Assembly (NCBI RefSeq): GCF_002899455.1
Contig: NZ_PPFB01000001.1
Location: 1,426,001-1,490,000, forward strand
Direction of reading: 5' to 3'
Source of the DNA: Streptomyces sp. DH-12
GTDB taxonomy: Bacteria; Actinomycetota; Actinomycetes; Streptomycetales; Streptomycetaceae
DNA length: 64,000 bases
Made by a program: the position numbers and the translations under genes. Each line of letters begins with the position of its first letter. The stretch's first letter is position 1. The notes under the pieces are model-generated. The model was not told the origin of the DNA. It saw only the letters and a list, made by a program, of their open reading frames with translations, and did not search any database. Positions 43,440-52,286 of this stretch are shown here, in pieces.

Positions 43440-44228
43440 TCAGGCGCGCTGCGTCCAGTCCTGGTCCAGCCGGTCGGTCAGGCCAGCGGCTGCGAAGGCG
43501 GCCTCCAGCTCGTCGCGGCCTTCGGTGAAGTGGGCCCAGCTGTCGTGGTGGACCGGGACGACGCGGCGGGCGTCGAGGATCCGGGTGGCCTCGGCGGCCT
43601 GCGCACTGTCCAGGACGATCAACCCGCCGTCGAAGAGCATGGGGAAGCGGGGTGCGCCGGCGAACAGGATGGCGGTGTCGATCGGGGCGAAGCGCTCGGC
43701 GATCTCCCTGACGGCGTCGAGGGAGGCGTTGTCGCCGCTGACGTAGACCGTCGGCAGGCCCTCGCCCGTCAGGACGAAGCCGACGACCTGGCCGGCGAAC
43801 GGCTCGACCTCCTCCCGCGGACCGGGGCCGTGGATGGCGGGAACAGCGGTGACGGTGACGGTGCCGCCGCCCGGGCGCTCCAGCTCGGCCGTCTCCCACT
43901 CGGCCAGGCCCCTGGCCTTCTCGCCGAGGCGCTCGCCGCCGCCGGGGGTGGTCAGGGTGAGGGGGACGTCGGCGAGCAGGGCCCGGCCGGAGGTGTCGAG
44001 GTTGTCGGCGTGCTCGTCGTGGGAGAGCAGGACCACGTCGACGGGGCCGAGGTCGGCGGTGGTGGTGGAGGAGGGGGCGGTCTTGGTCAGGGTCGGGCCG
44101 GACGAGGGGTAGTCGCCGGGGCCGTCGAAGGTCGGGTCGGTCAGGAAGCGCAGGCCGCCGTACTCGAACAGGGCGGTCGGCCCGCCGAACGTGCGGACCG
44201 GGAACCGATCGGCGTTGAGCTGGGACAT
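43440..44228 (-). CDS. MBL-fold metal-dependent hydrolase (UlaG/RomA-like)
   Basis: A protein of 262 residues. The metal-binding loop is VVLLSHDEHADNLD, a variant H-x3-H-x-D of the MBL motif as in UlaG-like proteins. Further ligands are probably in VTAVPAIHG and VYVSGDNAS, with the last His in VVPVHHDSWAHF. Relatives hydrolyse lactones, phosphodiesters or N-acylphosphatidylethanolamine-type lipids; none is specified here. The ATG at 44228 follows GGAGA. It is divergent from the CGNR regulator gene over a region with an extended palindrome, implying co-regulation. Confidence 0.88.
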   Translation of the reverse strand: MSQLNADRFPVRTFGGPTALFEYGGLRFLTDPTFDGPGDYPSSGPTLTKTAPSSTTTADLGPVDVVLLSHDEHADNLDTSGRALLADVPLTLTTPGGGERLGEKARGLAEWETAELERPGGGTVTVTAVPAIHGPGPREEVEPFAGQVVGFVLTGEGLPTVYVSGDNASLDAVREIAERFAPIDTAILFAGAPRFPMLFDGGLIVLDSAQAAEATRILDARRVVPVHHDSWAHFTEGRDELEAAFAAAGLTDRLDQDWTQRA

Positions 44229-44256
44229 CACGTCTCCGTTTCTCACGAAAAAAATC

Positions 44257-44303
44257 TGCGTTTAACGTGATGACAGGCTAGGCAGGCATCACGGAAAAAC
44301 GCA
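44257..44303. promoter_or_regulatory. Nested palindrome in the MBL-CGNR divergent promoter
   Basis: TGCGTTT (44257-44263) pairs with AAACGCA (44297-44303), and inside them GTGATG (44267-44272) pairs with CATCAC (44287-44292). The whole 47-bp element fills most of the 93-bp gap between the two start codons. This is a likely operator for the CGNR protein or another regulator. Confidence 0.55.
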
Positions 44304-44321
44304 AGCGCTACCATGAGAGGC

Positions 44322-44930
44322 ATGGACGACACCCTGGCCACCGACGTGGCGCCGACCGCTCTGCCCCCGGCTCCGGGTGCCGACCGGTACCGCTCCCTGG
44401 ACTTCGCCGACACCGCCGCGACCCTGCCCGCCGGCCAGAGCTACGACCTGCTCGCCGCCCCGGAATCCGCCATGCGCTGGCTCGCCGCCCACGACCTGAC
44501 CACCCCGGACGTGCAGCTGTACGAGGTGTGCGCCCAGCGGATGCGCACGCTGCGCGCCCACGTACGCGCCCTGTTCGCCGCCCGCATCGGCACCACCACC
44601 CCGCCCGAGGAGTCCCTGCGCGCGGTGAACGAGGCCCTCACGGCCGTGCCGACCGCTCCCCTCCTCGCCTGGGACGGGGCCCGGGGGCTGCGCCGCGTCC
44701 AGGCGCACCCCACCGACCGGGCCGTCAACCACGCACTGGCGACCCTCGCCGCCGACGCCGCCGACCTGCTCACCGGTCCCGACGCCGGCATCCTCGCCGC
44801 CTGCGGCTCCGCCCCCTGCGACCGGTTCCTCCTGCGCACCCACGGCCGGCGCCACTGGTGCTCCACCCGTTGCGGCGACCGTGCCCGCGCCGCCCGCGCC
44901 TACGCCCGGCGCAGCGGGGCCTCGGGCTGA
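44322..44930 (+). CDS. ABATE / CGNR zinc-finger domain transcription-factor-like protein
   Basis: A protein of 202 residues. The N-terminal region (LDFADTAATLPAGQSYDLLAAPESAMRWLAAHDL, LRAHVRALFAARI) matches the putative ligand-binding ABATE domain. The C-terminus is the CGNR zinc finger CGSAPCDRFLLRTHGRRHWCSTRCGDRARAARAYARR, with four Cys zinc ligands and a basic tail. Proteins of this type are predicted DNA-binding stress regulators in actinobacteria. The ATG at 44322 has GAGAGG just upstream; an ATG at 44313 is possible. It is divergent from the MBL hydrolase, which is its probable target. Confidence 0.87.
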   Translation: MDDTLATDVAPTALPPAPGADRYRSLDFADTAATLPAGQSYDLLAAPESAMRWLAAHDLTTPDVQLYEVCAQRMRTLRAHVRALFAARIGTTTPPEESLRAVNEALTAVPTAPLLAWDGARGLRRVQAHPTDRAVNHALATLAADAADLLTGPDAGILAACGSAPCDRFLLRTHGRRHWCSTRCGDRARAARAYARRSGASG

Positions 44931-45202
44931 CGCACCGCTCAAGACACCCTTGCCGACCGTCCGGTGGTCACGTGAGACACCTTCCGCAGGCTGCTTCCGG
45001 TCGCCAGCCGGCAGTCGGGCACTCGATCACTGGTGGATCACCACCTCGACTCCGGCTCCCTCACATACGTTCCTTCGCGCGACCACGATCAGGAACCGCC
45101 CGCCGGAGCCCCGCGATCCCGGATTCGTTCGCGGAACCCGTTCTCACTCAAAAGCAGGAGGAACCCCCTTCCGAGACTCGCACCGTGCGAGAATCCGGGC
45201 TC

Positions 45203-45592
45203 ATGACGGGCCCTCAGCGGCCCTTCCCGGCTGACCGGTCGGACGCGGACGACGTCGAACAGCACGCCTGTCCGAAGTGCGACGCCCAGCCCGGTCCGCC
45301 CTGCCGCTCGCACGGCGGCGCGGTCGCCTCCGCCTGCCACACCCCGCCGCTTCACGAAGATTCCCCGGCCGAAGAAGGCGCTGCGGGTGCCCCGCCCCCG
45401 TCGGCCGCGGCCCGGGGCGGCCGTGGCGGCCGGGCGCCCCGCCGCCGGCGCCGATCGGCCCGGACCTGCCGAGCGCGGACATCCGCATCGGTCACGCCCA
45501 GTGCTCGACGCTCGGGCAGGACTCGACTCCCAGCTCGACTCACTCGCCAAGCACGGCGTCCCCAGGGACAAGATCTTCAGTGAGCTGAGGTG
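45203..45592 (+). pseudogene. Decayed serine recombinase/resolvase with N-terminal zinc finger
   Basis: Pieces of one protein family appear in different frames. From 45203, MTGPQRPFPADRSDADDVEQ and CPKCDAQPGPPCRSHGGAVAS form the zinc-finger start. RFTKIPRP-type sequence then continues in a second frame. PWRPGAPPPAPIGPDLPSAD and IRIGHAQCSTLGQ (normally IRIGYARCST, with catalytic Ser) are in a third. SQLDSLAKHGVPRDKIFSE returns to the second frame. At least three frameshifts and loss of everything after about residue 130 make it non-functional. Streptomyces resolvases of this type move plasmids and integrative elements. Confidence 0.75.
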
Positions 45593-45700
45593 CCCGATCC
45601 GGCGGCGAGGCGCCACGTGGTCGCCGACGAACACGTACAGGGCCGCCAGGAGGACGTCCGGGCCGGTAGTCACACACGAGCCGACGGGCGCCCTTCGCCA
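45586..45700 (-). pseudogene. Transposase N-terminal fragment (IS701/IS982-like)
   Basis: On the minus strand the frame reads VTTGPDVLLAALYVFVGDHVAPRRRIGHLS. This matches the N-terminal D-x-L-x-x-A-L-Y-V-x-x-D-D-H pattern of Streptomyces DDE transposases of the IS701/IS982 sort. Nothing downstream belongs to a transposase: the fragment ends exactly where the recombinase remnant begins. It is probably the scar of an insertion or deletion event. No terminal inverted repeats are evident, and 45701-45874 contains no gene. Confidence 0.5.
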
Positions 45701-45874
45701 TGGCCGTGACCAGCGCGCACATCGGACTCGTTCATCCAGGGCTCGCACCCGGACGAAGCCATGACGCCGTCGCGCTCCGTGCGGTCGTGAGGGTTCCGCA
45801 CGCGTCACGTCCCGGACGCGGGGCAGTCCGGACCTGTGGGGTGGCTGTCCGGACGCGGGACGGCCGGCGTGCCG

Positions 45875-47398
45875 TCAGCGGCCCGTGGAGGTGCCTTCCG
45901 GTTCCGGCGCTCCGTGTTCGCCCAGCCAGCGGGCGAGCTTGCCGCGGCGGCCGATGGCCCGCAGCCGGCGTTCGGTGTCCTCGCGGGTCTCCGGGGTGGC
46001 GATGAGCAGGAGTTCGTCGCCGGCGCGCAGCACGGTGCCGCGGTCCGGCACCAGCGTGGCGCCGTCGCGGACGATCAGGGTGACGACGGTCGGGGACGGC
46101 AGCCGCAGTTCGAAGACGGCCACGCCGTGCAGCCGGGAGCCCTCCGGGATGCTCACCGTGAGCAGGTCGGCGTCCAGGACGTCGAGCGGCGCGGCCTCCA
46201 CCTGGATCTCGCGCAGCGCGTCGGTGCGCACCAGGCCCAGGCGGCGGGCGACGGCGGGCAGCGTGGGTCCCTGGAGCAGGGTGAACAGGGCCACCAGCAC
46301 GAACACGATGTTGAGGATCTCGCGGGCGTGCGGCACGTCCTCCACCACCGGGAAGGTGGTGAGCACGATGGGGACCGCGCCGCGCAGACCCGCCCAGGAG
46401 ATGAACGCCTGCTGCCGCAGGGGGATCCGGAACGGCAGCAGGCAGAGCAGCACGGAGACGGGCCGGGCGGCCAGCAGCAGCACCAGGCCGACGACGAGGG
46501 CCGGCAGTATCGCGCCGGGCAGTTCACTGGGGTCGACGAGCAGGCCGAGCATGACGAACAGGCCGATCTGGGCCAGCCAGCCGGCGCCCTCGGCGAAGGA
46601 CCGGGTGGCGGCGCGGTGCGGCAGCTGGGAGTTGCCGAGGACCAGACCGGACAGATAGGCGGCGATGATGCCGCTCGCGCCGACCGCGCCGGCGGCGGCG
46701 AAGGCGATGATGCCGAAGCCGACCGTGGCCAGGGGGTAGAGGCCCGTGGCGGGCAGCGCGATGTGGCGCAGCGCGACGGCCCCCAGGAGCCCGGTCAGCA
46801 CGCCGAGCAGGCCGCCGGCCGCCAGCTGGAACAGCAGGTTGCCGAAGAGGGCCCCGATCGCCGGGGCGTCGGAGGTGGTGGTGGAGAAGACCAGCACCAG
46901 GATGATGGTGGGCGCGTCGTTGAAGCCGGACTCGGCCTCCACCAGCCCGGTCAGTCTGCGGGGCAGGGGCAGCGCCCGCAGCACGGAGAAGACGGCGGCG
47001 GAGTCCGTCGAGGAGACGATCGCGCCGAGCAGCAGCGCCACGTTCCAGTCCAGGCCGAGCAGCCAGTGCGCGCCCGCGGCGGTGACCAGGACGGAGAGGA
47101 ACACCCCCACGGTGGCCAGCACGCCGGCGGGCGCCACCAGCCGCCGGACGTCGCCCCACTGGGTGGTCAGACCGCCTTCCACGAGAATGAGGGCCAGGGC
47201 GGCGGTGCCGAGCGCCTGGGCGAGCTGGGCGTCGTCGAACCGCAGGCCGAGGCCGTCCTCGCCGGCCACGATCCCCACCGCGAGGAACAGCAGCAGACTG
47301 GGCAGACCCACCCGGTGCGCGGTGCGGGCGGCGGCGATGCTGGCCAGCAGCACCGTGCCCGCGATGAGCAGCGTCACGTACAGCTCGGGCAAGGTCAT
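45875..47398 (-). CDS. Potassium/proton antiporter, CPA family with RCK (TrkA-C) domain
   Basis: A protein of 507 residues. About 12-13 membrane segments contain the Na+/H+ exchanger core: LALILVEGGLTTQW, LLLGAIVSSTDSAAVFSVLRALPLP with the ion-binding Ser/Asp, AESGFNDAPTIILVLVF with the second acidic site, and WAGLRGAVPIVLTTFP. A cytoplasmic TrkA-C domain follows (IQVEAAPLDVLDADLLTVSIPEGSRLHGVAVFELRLP ... AGDELLLIATPE). This matches NhaP2/CvrA-type K+/H+ antiporters that extrude K+ to control volume and pH. The ATG at 47398 follows GAGGAA. No regulator is adjacent. Confidence 0.93.
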   Translation of the reverse strand: MTLPELYVTLLIAGTVLLASIAAARTAHRVGLPSLLLFLAVGIVAGEDGLGLRFDDAQLAQALGTAALALILVEGGLTTQWGDVRRLVAPAGVLATVGVFLSVLVTAAGAHWLLGLDWNVALLLGAIVSSTDSAAVFSVLRALPLPRRLTGLVEAESGFNDAPTIILVLVFSTTTSDAPAIGALFGNLLFQLAAGGLLGVLTGLLGAVALRHIALPATGLYPLATVGFGIIAFAAAGAVGASGIIAAYLSGLVLGNSQLPHRAATRSFAEGAGWLAQIGLFVMLGLLVDPSELPGAILPALVVGLVLLLAARPVSVLLCLLPFRIPLRQQAFISWAGLRGAVPIVLTTFPVVEDVPHAREILNIVFVLVALFTLLQGPTLPAVARRLGLVRTDALREIQVEAAPLDVLDADLLTVSIPEGSRLHGVAVFELRLPSPTVVTLIVRDGATLVPDRGTVLRAGDELLLIATPETREDTERRLRAIGRRGKLARWLGEHGAPEPEGTSTGR

Positions 47399-47759
47399 CG
47401 ATCAGTTCCTCGTACCGTCCTCGGCCGTCCGTCCGTCGCCGGTGTCCCGGCCCCTCCGACGACGCTGTGCATCACGATCACACCGGGCAGGGCGGGACAG
47501 GCGCACATACACGCCCGGCGGGCACCGGCGTCAACGGGATCAAGGGGGCCGTTCGAACCCTCGCCCGACAGGGCGGGCCGGCGCCATAAGGGTCATCACC
47601 CAATTGGAGGCGTGCCGGACATGTACGGCGGGAATGCTCGGTGCACGGACCTCGGCACCCGGGCCGCCACTGGGTAAAGTGGGGGCAAAGGTGCCGGTCC
47701 CTCCGCGTGCCGGCCGGCGCCGGCCGAAGCCCTCCACCCCGGGTGAGAAGAGGCGCGAC
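47399..47759. other. Divergent intergenic region between antiporter and nfeD
   Basis: These 361 bp lie between divergent starts, so both promoters must be here. I find no strong promoter pair, no small gene and no palindrome worth calling, apart from GGTAAAGTGGGGGCAAAGGT around 47674-47693, about 70 nt before nfeD, which could hold a -10. Confidence 0.3.
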
Positions 47760-48191
47760 ATGGACTCCTGGCTGATCTGGCTGATCGTCGCGGCCGTCCT
47801 GGCCGTGGCGGAGATCCTCACCCTCACCGCCGCCCTCGGCATGCTGAGCGTGGCCGCGCTGGTCACGGCGGGGGTCGCGGCGGCCGGCCTGCCGCTCGGG
47901 GTCCAGCTCGTCGCGTACGCCGTCCTCGCCTCCGTCACGCTGGTCTTCGTACGCCCTCTCGCCCTGCGCCACATGGTGCGCCCGCAGGGTCCCCGCTTCG
48001 GCGTGGACGCGCTGGTGGGCAAGCCCGCGCAGGTGCTGACGGCCGTGTCGGGCACCGGCGGCAGGGTCCGTATCGACGGCGAGGAGTGGACGGCCCGCAG
48101 TTACGACGAAACGCTGGTGATCTCGCCCGGCACGACCGTCGACGTCATCGAGATCAGTGGCGCCACCGCGATCGTCTACCCACGGGACTGA
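47760..48191 (+). CDS. NfeD-family membrane protein (OB-fold)
   Basis: A protein of 143 residues. Two to three membrane segments (WLIWLIVAAVLAVAEILTL, LSVAALVTAGVAAAGLPLGVQLVAYAVLASVTLVFV) precede a soluble OB-fold (VDALVGKPAQVLTAVSGTGGRVRIDGEEWTARSYDETLVISPGTTVDVIEISGATAIVYP). Short NfeD proteins partner SPFH/stomatin proteins in membrane microdomains and quality control. The SPFH gene begins 4 nt downstream, the conserved arrangement. The ATG follows AGAAGAGG. Confidence 0.93.
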   Translation: MDSWLIWLIVAAVLAVAEILTLTAALGMLSVAALVTAGVAAAGLPLGVQLVAYAVLASVTLVFVRPLALRHMVRPQGPRFGVDALVGKPAQVLTAVSGTGGRVRIDGEEWTARSYDETLVISPGTTVDVIEISGATAIVYPRD

Positions 48192-48195
48192 AGCC

Positions 48196-49218
48196 ATGGA
48201 CGTCTCCGCTTCCCTCGTCGCCGGCCTGCTGATCGCGCTGATCGCGATCTTCACGGTGATCCGGGCGGTGCGCATCGTGCCCCAGGCACGCGCCCGCAAC
48301 GTGGAGCGGCTGGGCCGCTACCACAAGACCCTCACCCCAGGGCTCAACCTCGTCATCCCGTACATCGACCGGGTGCACCCGCAGATCGACCTGCGGGAAC
48401 AGGTCGTCTCCTTCAGGCCGCAGCCGGTCATCACCGAGGACAACCTGGTCGTCGAGATCGACACCGTGCTGTACTTCCAGGTCACCGACCCGCGCGCGGC
48501 CTTCTACGAGATCGCCGACTTCCTCCAGGCGGTGGAGCAGCTGACCGTCACCACGCTGCGCAACGTGGTCGGGTCCATGGACCTGGAGAAGACGCTCACC
48601 TCGCGGGACACCATCAACAGCCAGCTGCGCGGGGTGCTGGACGAGGCGACCGGCAAGTGGGGGCTGCGGGTCAACCGGGTGGAGATCAAGGCCATCGACC
48701 CGCCGCAGTCCATCAAGGAGGCCATGCAGAAGCAGATGCGCGCCGAGCGGGACAAGCGGGCGGCGATCCTGGGCGCCGAGGGCCAGCGCCAGTCGCAGAT
48801 CCTCACGGCGGAGGGTGACAAGCAGGCGGCGGTGCTGCGCGCGGAGGGCAACCGGACCGCCGCGGTCCTGGAGGCCGAGGGCCAGTCGCGCGCCATCGAC
48901 GAGGTGTTCCAGGCGATCCACCGCAACGACCCGGACCCCAAGCTGCTCGCCTACCAGTACCTGCAGGCGCTGCCCCAGCTCGCGCAGGGGCAGGGCAACA
49001 ACTTCTGGGTGATCCCGAGCGAGATCACGACGGCGCTGCAGGGCGTGTCGAAGGCGTTCAGCGAGTCGCTGCCCCCGTCACCGGCCACCCGGGCGAAGCC
49101 CGCGGTCGACGACGAGGCCGCGGCGAAGGCCGCCGACGACACGGCGCGGGCGGCCCAGGCGGCGGCGGAGGCGGTCGCCGACGCGGCGGAGGCGGACCGG
49201 CGTCCGCCGACAATCTGA
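48196..49218 (+). CDS. SPFH/Band-7 (stomatin/paraslipin-like) membrane protein
   Basis: A protein of 340 residues. It has an N-terminal membrane anchor (LVAGLLIALIAIFTVIRAV), then the SPFH domain (VPQARARNVERLGRYHKTLTPGLNLVIPYIDRV ... EDNLVVEIDTVLYFQVTDPRAAFYEI ... RVEIKAIDPPQSIKEAMQKQMRAERDKRA). A long Ala/Glu coiled coil (AILGAEGQRQSQILTAEGDKQAAVLRAEG) and an Ala-rich acidic tail of about 45 residues complete it. It forms oligomeric scaffolds on the inner face of the membrane, usually with NfeD, encoded 4 nt upstream. A hairpin terminator follows. Confidence 0.94.
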   Translation: MDVSASLVAGLLIALIAIFTVIRAVRIVPQARARNVERLGRYHKTLTPGLNLVIPYIDRVHPQIDLREQVVSFRPQPVITEDNLVVEIDTVLYFQVTDPRAAFYEIADFLQAVEQLTVTTLRNVVGSMDLEKTLTSRDTINSQLRGVLDEATGKWGLRVNRVEIKAIDPPQSIKEAMQKQMRAERDKRAAILGAEGQRQSQILTAEGDKQAAVLRAEGNRTAAVLEAEGQSRAIDEVFQAIHRNDPDPKLLAYQYLQALPQLAQGQGNNFWVIPSEITTALQGVSKAFSESLPPSPATRAKPAVDDEAAAKAADDTARAAQAAAEAVADAAEADRRPPTI

Positions 49219-49261
49219 GGGGCGGGGCGCGCGGTGCCGCGGGGCGCCCGGCGCCCCTCGC

Positions 49262-49289
49262 GCCCGCCGGCCGGCGCCGGCCGGCGGGC
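49262..49289. terminator. Bidirectional terminator between SPFH and macrodomain genes
   Basis: A 12-bp perfect stem (GCCCGCCGGCCG / CGGCCGGCGGGC, loop GCGC) lies 44 nt after the SPFH stop and 7 nt past the end of the convergent macrodomain gene. Confidence 0.75.
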
Positions 49290-49295
49290 CCCGCG

Positions 49296-49808
49296 TCAGT
49301 CGACCGCCTCCGCGAACGCCTCGTAGGCCCATTCGTCGAAGAGGACGAAGGTGATCTCCTCGACCGCCGTGTCCGCCGTGCGGACCGCCTCCACCGCGAT
49401 GCGGGCCGCGTCGGGCAGGGGCCAGCGGTAGACGCCCGTGGAGACGGCGGGGAACGCGACCGTGCGGGCGCCCAGGTCGTCGGCGACGCGGAGGCAGGAG
49501 CGGTAGCAGGAGGCGAGGAGCGCGGAGCGGTCCTCGGTCTCGCTGTGCACCGGGCCGACGGTGTGGATCACCCAGCGGGCGTCCAGGCGGCCCGCGGTCG
49601 TGGCGACGGCCTCTCCCGCGGGGAGCCCCGCACCGTACCGGGAGGCGCGCAGGGCGCGGCATTCCGCGAGGATCTCCGGGCCGCCCCGGCGGTGGATCGC
49701 GCCGTCGACGCCGCCCCCGCCGAGCAGGGACGAGTTGGCCGCGTTGACGATCGCGTCGGCGCTCTGCCGGGTGATGTCGCCCTGGACGAGGGTGAGGGTG
49801 GGGGTCAT
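49296..49808 (-). CDS. Macrodomain protein (O-acetyl-ADP-ribose deacetylase type)
   Basis: A protein of 170 residues made of a single MacroD-type macrodomain: [37 protein letters not shown] with the ADP-ribose-contacting N-A-A-N and G-G-G-V-D-x-A-I-H. Next come [49 protein letters not shown] and a short acidic C-terminus. It removes ADP-ribose from acidic residues or deacetylates O-acetyl-ADP-ribose, the by-product of sirtuins such as the one at 16.8 kb. The ATG overlaps the stop of the FAD oxidoreductase (ATGA), indicating coupled translation with an apparently unrelated enzyme. Confidence 0.94.
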   Translation of the reverse strand: MTPTLTLVQGDITRQSADAIVNAANSSLLGGGGVDGAIHRRGGPEILAECRALRASRYGAGLPAGEAVATTAGRLDARWVIHTVGPVHSETEDRSALLASCYRSCLRVADDLGARTVAFPAVSTGVYRWPLPDAARIAVEAVRTADTAVEEITFVLFDEWAYEAFAEAVD

Positions 49809-51223
49809 GTCTGTCGGAGCCTCCTCCATACCGCCTTGGCGGCGTTGTGGCCGGGCATGCCGTGCACGCCGGGGCCGGGCGGGGTGGCCTGCGAGCAGAT
49901 GTACACGGCCGGGTGCGGTGTCGTGTACGGGAACAGCGACAGCTTGGGGCGCAGCAGCGCCTGGAGTCCGGAGACCGCGCCGGTGGCGATGTCGCCGCCG
50001 ACGTAGTTGGCGTTGCGCGCGGCCAGTTCGGGCGGACCCGCGGTGGCGCGGGCCAGGACGCGGTCGCGGAAGCCGGGGGCGAAGCGCTCCAGTTGCCGTT
50101 CGATCGCGTCGGTGAGGTCGCCGGTCCAGCCGTGCGGGACGTGTCCGTAGGCCCAGAAGACGTGCTTGCCGCCGGGGGCGCGGGTGGGGTCGACGACGGA
50201 GGGCTGCACGGTGATGAGGAACGGCGCGTCCGGGGCGCGGCCCTCCCGGGAGGCGGCGCGCAGGGCGGCGCCGATCTCCGCGCTGTCCGCGCCGATCTGC
50301 ACGGTCCCGGCGGTGCGGGCCTCGGGGGCGGTCCACGGGACGGGCCCGTCCAGCGCGTAGTCGATCTTGAAGACGCCGGGCCCGTAGCGGTAGCGGGCGT
50401 AGTGCTCGCCGAAGCCGGCGATGCGGGCCAGCGCGGTGGGCGAGGTGTCGAAGACGTACGCCCGCGCCGGGGGCAGGTCGTCGAGCCGCTTGACCTCGTA
50501 GTCGGTGTGCACAACGCCGCCCAGGTCCCGCAGGTGTCCGGCCAGGGCGTCGGAGAGCGCCTGGGAGCCGCCGCGGGCGACGGGCCAGCCGCGGGTGTGC
50601 GCGGCGAGGGCGAAGACCAGACCCACGGCCGAGGTGGCGAAGCCGCTGAGCGGGGCCATCACATGGGCGACGAGTCCGGCGAAGAGGGTGCGGGCGCGCT
50701 CGTCGCGGAAGCGGCGGGCCAGCCAGGTCGACGGCGGCAGGCCGACGAGGCCGAACCGGGCGAGGGTGACCGGGTCGCGGGGCAGCGCGGTCAGCGGCAG
50801 CGACATGAAGTCGCGGACCAGGGTGTCCCAGCGGTGCAGGAAGGGCGTGACGAGCCGCCGGTACGCGCCGGCGTCGCGTGGCCCGAAGGAGGCGGCCGTC
50901 TCCCCGACCGAGCGGGCCAGCACGGCGGCCGTGCCGTCCGGGAAGGGGTGGGCCATGGGCAGCTCGGGGTGCAGCCACTGGAGCCCGTACCGCTCCAGCG
51001 GCAGACCGCGGAAGGCGGGCGAGCTGACGGCGAGGGGGTGGGCGGCGGAGCAGGGGTCGTGCCGGAAACCGGGGAGGGTCAGCTCCTCGGTGCGGGCGCC
51101 GCCGCCGACGGTGCCCTTCGCCTCGAAGAGGGCCACCGAGAAGCCGCGCCGGGCCAGCTCCACGGCGGCGGTCAGCCCGTTCGGCCCCGCCCCCACCACG
51201 ACCGCATCGAGCATCGACGGCAC
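49805..51223 (-). CDS. FAD-dependent oxidoreductase (phytoene desaturase / CrtI-like)
   Basis: A protein of 472 residues. The dinucleotide motif [29 protein letters not shown] is at the N-terminus. The C-terminal CrtI-like signature [59 protein letters not shown] closes the FAD site. The family includes carotenoid desaturases and isomerases, but this branch is a broad actinobacterial NAD(P)/FAD oxidoreductase group (pyridine nucleotide-disulfide oxidoreductase domain 2-like) with unassigned substrates. No carotenoid genes are adjacent. It starts at ATG 51223 or 51214 and is coupled to the macrodomain gene downstream. Confidence 0.9.
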   Translation of the reverse strand: MPSMLDAVVVGAGPNGLTAAVELARRGFSVALFEAKGTVGGGARTEELTLPGFRHDPCSAAHPLAVSSPAFRGLPLERYGLQWLHPELPMAHPFPDGTAAVLARSVGETAASFGPRDAGAYRRLVTPFLHRWDTLVRDFMSLPLTALPRDPVTLARFGLVGLPPSTWLARRFRDERARTLFAGLVAHVMAPLSGFATSAVGLVFALAAHTRGWPVARGGSQALSDALAGHLRDLGGVVHTDYEVKRLDDLPPARAYVFDTSPTALARIAGFGEHYARYRYGPGVFKIDYALDGPVPWTAPEARTAGTVQIGADSAEIGAALRAASREGRAPDAPFLITVQPSVVDPTRAPGGKHVFWAYGHVPHGWTGDLTDAIERQLERFAPGFRDRVLARATAGPPELAARNANYVGGDIATGAVSGLQALLRPKLSLFPYTTPHPAVYICSQATPPGPGVHGMPGHNAAKAVWRRLRQT

Positions 51224-51302
51224 CTTCGGACTCCTTCGTCAGCCGACGGCCACTGAGGGATCAGGATATGCCGGGCCGCGCGCGGCCCCGGGCGGCGTCC
51301 GG

Positions 51303-52184
51303 TCACCCGCCCGGCACACCACCCCGCGTCGCGCACGGTCGGACCGCCCGCGACAGCAGCTCCACCACCCGGCGCGCGGTGGCCTCGTCCCGCGCCGCGG
51401 TGAACGGCAGCGTGTTGCCGCCGCGGATCGCGAACGGCGTGCCCGCGCGGGTGAGATGGGCGCCGCCCGCCTCCTCCACGAGCAGCATCCCGGCCGCGTG
51501 GTCCCAGGCCAGCTCCCAGTTGAACGCGGTCGCGTCCAGTTCGCCGCGGGCGACCGCCAGGTACTCGAGACCGGCCGAGCCGCAGGGACGCGGGGCCACG
51601 CCGTCGGTGCGCAGGCCGAGCAGGGCGCGCTTCTGCTCGTCGCTGGTGAAGTCGGGGTGCGAGGTGGCGACCCGGAGGTCCCGGCCGGCCTCCGGGGAGC
51701 CGGAGCGCAGCGGCTCCCCGTCGAGGCGGGCGCCCCGTCCGCGGACGGCGGTGGCCAGGTGGTCACGGGCCGGGGCGTACGTCCAGGAGGCGTGCACCAC
51801 TCCGTCCAGGGCGAGGGCGACCAGGGTGCAGAAGCCGGTCTCGCCGCGCACGAACTGGCGGGTGCCGTCGACGGGGTCGACGATCCACGCCGGCGCGTCC
51901 CCCCGTATCGCCTCGTACGACGCCGGGTCGGCGTGCACGCCCTCCTCGCCGACCACGACGGAGCCGGGCAGCAGGCGGGGCAGCTCCGCCGTCAGGTACC
52001 GCTCGGCCTCGCGGTCGGCGTCGGTCACCAGGTCGTGCGGTCCGCTCTTGCGGTCCACCTCGTGGGCGGCGAGGCGGCGCCAGCGCGGCACGATCTCCCG
52101 CGCGGCGGCCTCGCGGACCGCGGCCTCCACGTCGTGGGCGTGCCGGGTGAGGAACTCGTCGATGGTCGCGTCGGTCTCGATCAC
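51303..52184 (-). CDS. Inositol monophosphatase family protein (histidinol-phosphatase-like)
   Basis: A protein of 293 residues. The Mg2+/Li+-dependent phosphatase motifs are intact: LVTDADREAE, GSVVVGEEGVHAD (first metal site), WIVDPVDGTRQFVRG (second) and LAWDHAAGMLLVEEAGG (third). It dephosphorylates a small phospho-metabolite such as inositol-1-phosphate, histidinol phosphate or 3'-phosphoadenosine phosphate. The sequence lacks features that would let me choose. The gene stands alone on the minus strand between a terminator and the FAD oxidoreductase 79 nt downstream. Confidence 0.92.
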   Translation of the reverse strand: MIETDATIDEFLTRHAHDVEAAVREAAAREIVPRWRRLAAHEVDRKSGPHDLVTDADREAERYLTAELPRLLPGSVVVGEEGVHADPASYEAIRGDAPAWIVDPVDGTRQFVRGETGFCTLVALALDGVVHASWTYAPARDHLATAVRGRGARLDGEPLRSGSPEAGRDLRVATSHPDFTSDEQKRALLGLRTDGVAPRPCGSAGLEYLAVARGELDATAFNWELAWDHAAGMLLVEEAGGAHLTRAGTPFAIRGGNTLPFTAARDEATARRVVELLSRAVRPCATRGGVPGG

Positions 52185-52234
52185 TCCTCCATGAGAGCAC
52201 GCGCCGCCGACAGCCCCTGCCCGGCCCGGGGCGG

Positions 52235-52276
52235 TCCCGGGTGCGGGCGGCGCGGAAATGGGCTGCCCGCACCCGG
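52235..52276 (-). terminator. Terminator after the gamma-glutamyltransferase gene
   Basis: Perfect 13-bp arms (52235-52247 and 52264-52276, CCCGGGTGCGGGC type) with a 16-nt loop begin 11 nt past the gene's stop on the minus strand. Confidence 0.75.
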
Positions 52277-52286
52277 GGCCATGGGC

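Noticed and set aside
44931..45202. A gene between the CGNR protein and the recombinase remnant
   Set aside because: No frame has plausible composition or a start with a ribosome site.
49805..51223. CrtI-like oxidoreductase as part of a carotenoid cluster
   Set aside because: No phytoene synthase, GGPP synthase or cyclase gene is nearby. The sequence fits the general actinobacterial FAD oxidoreductase group.
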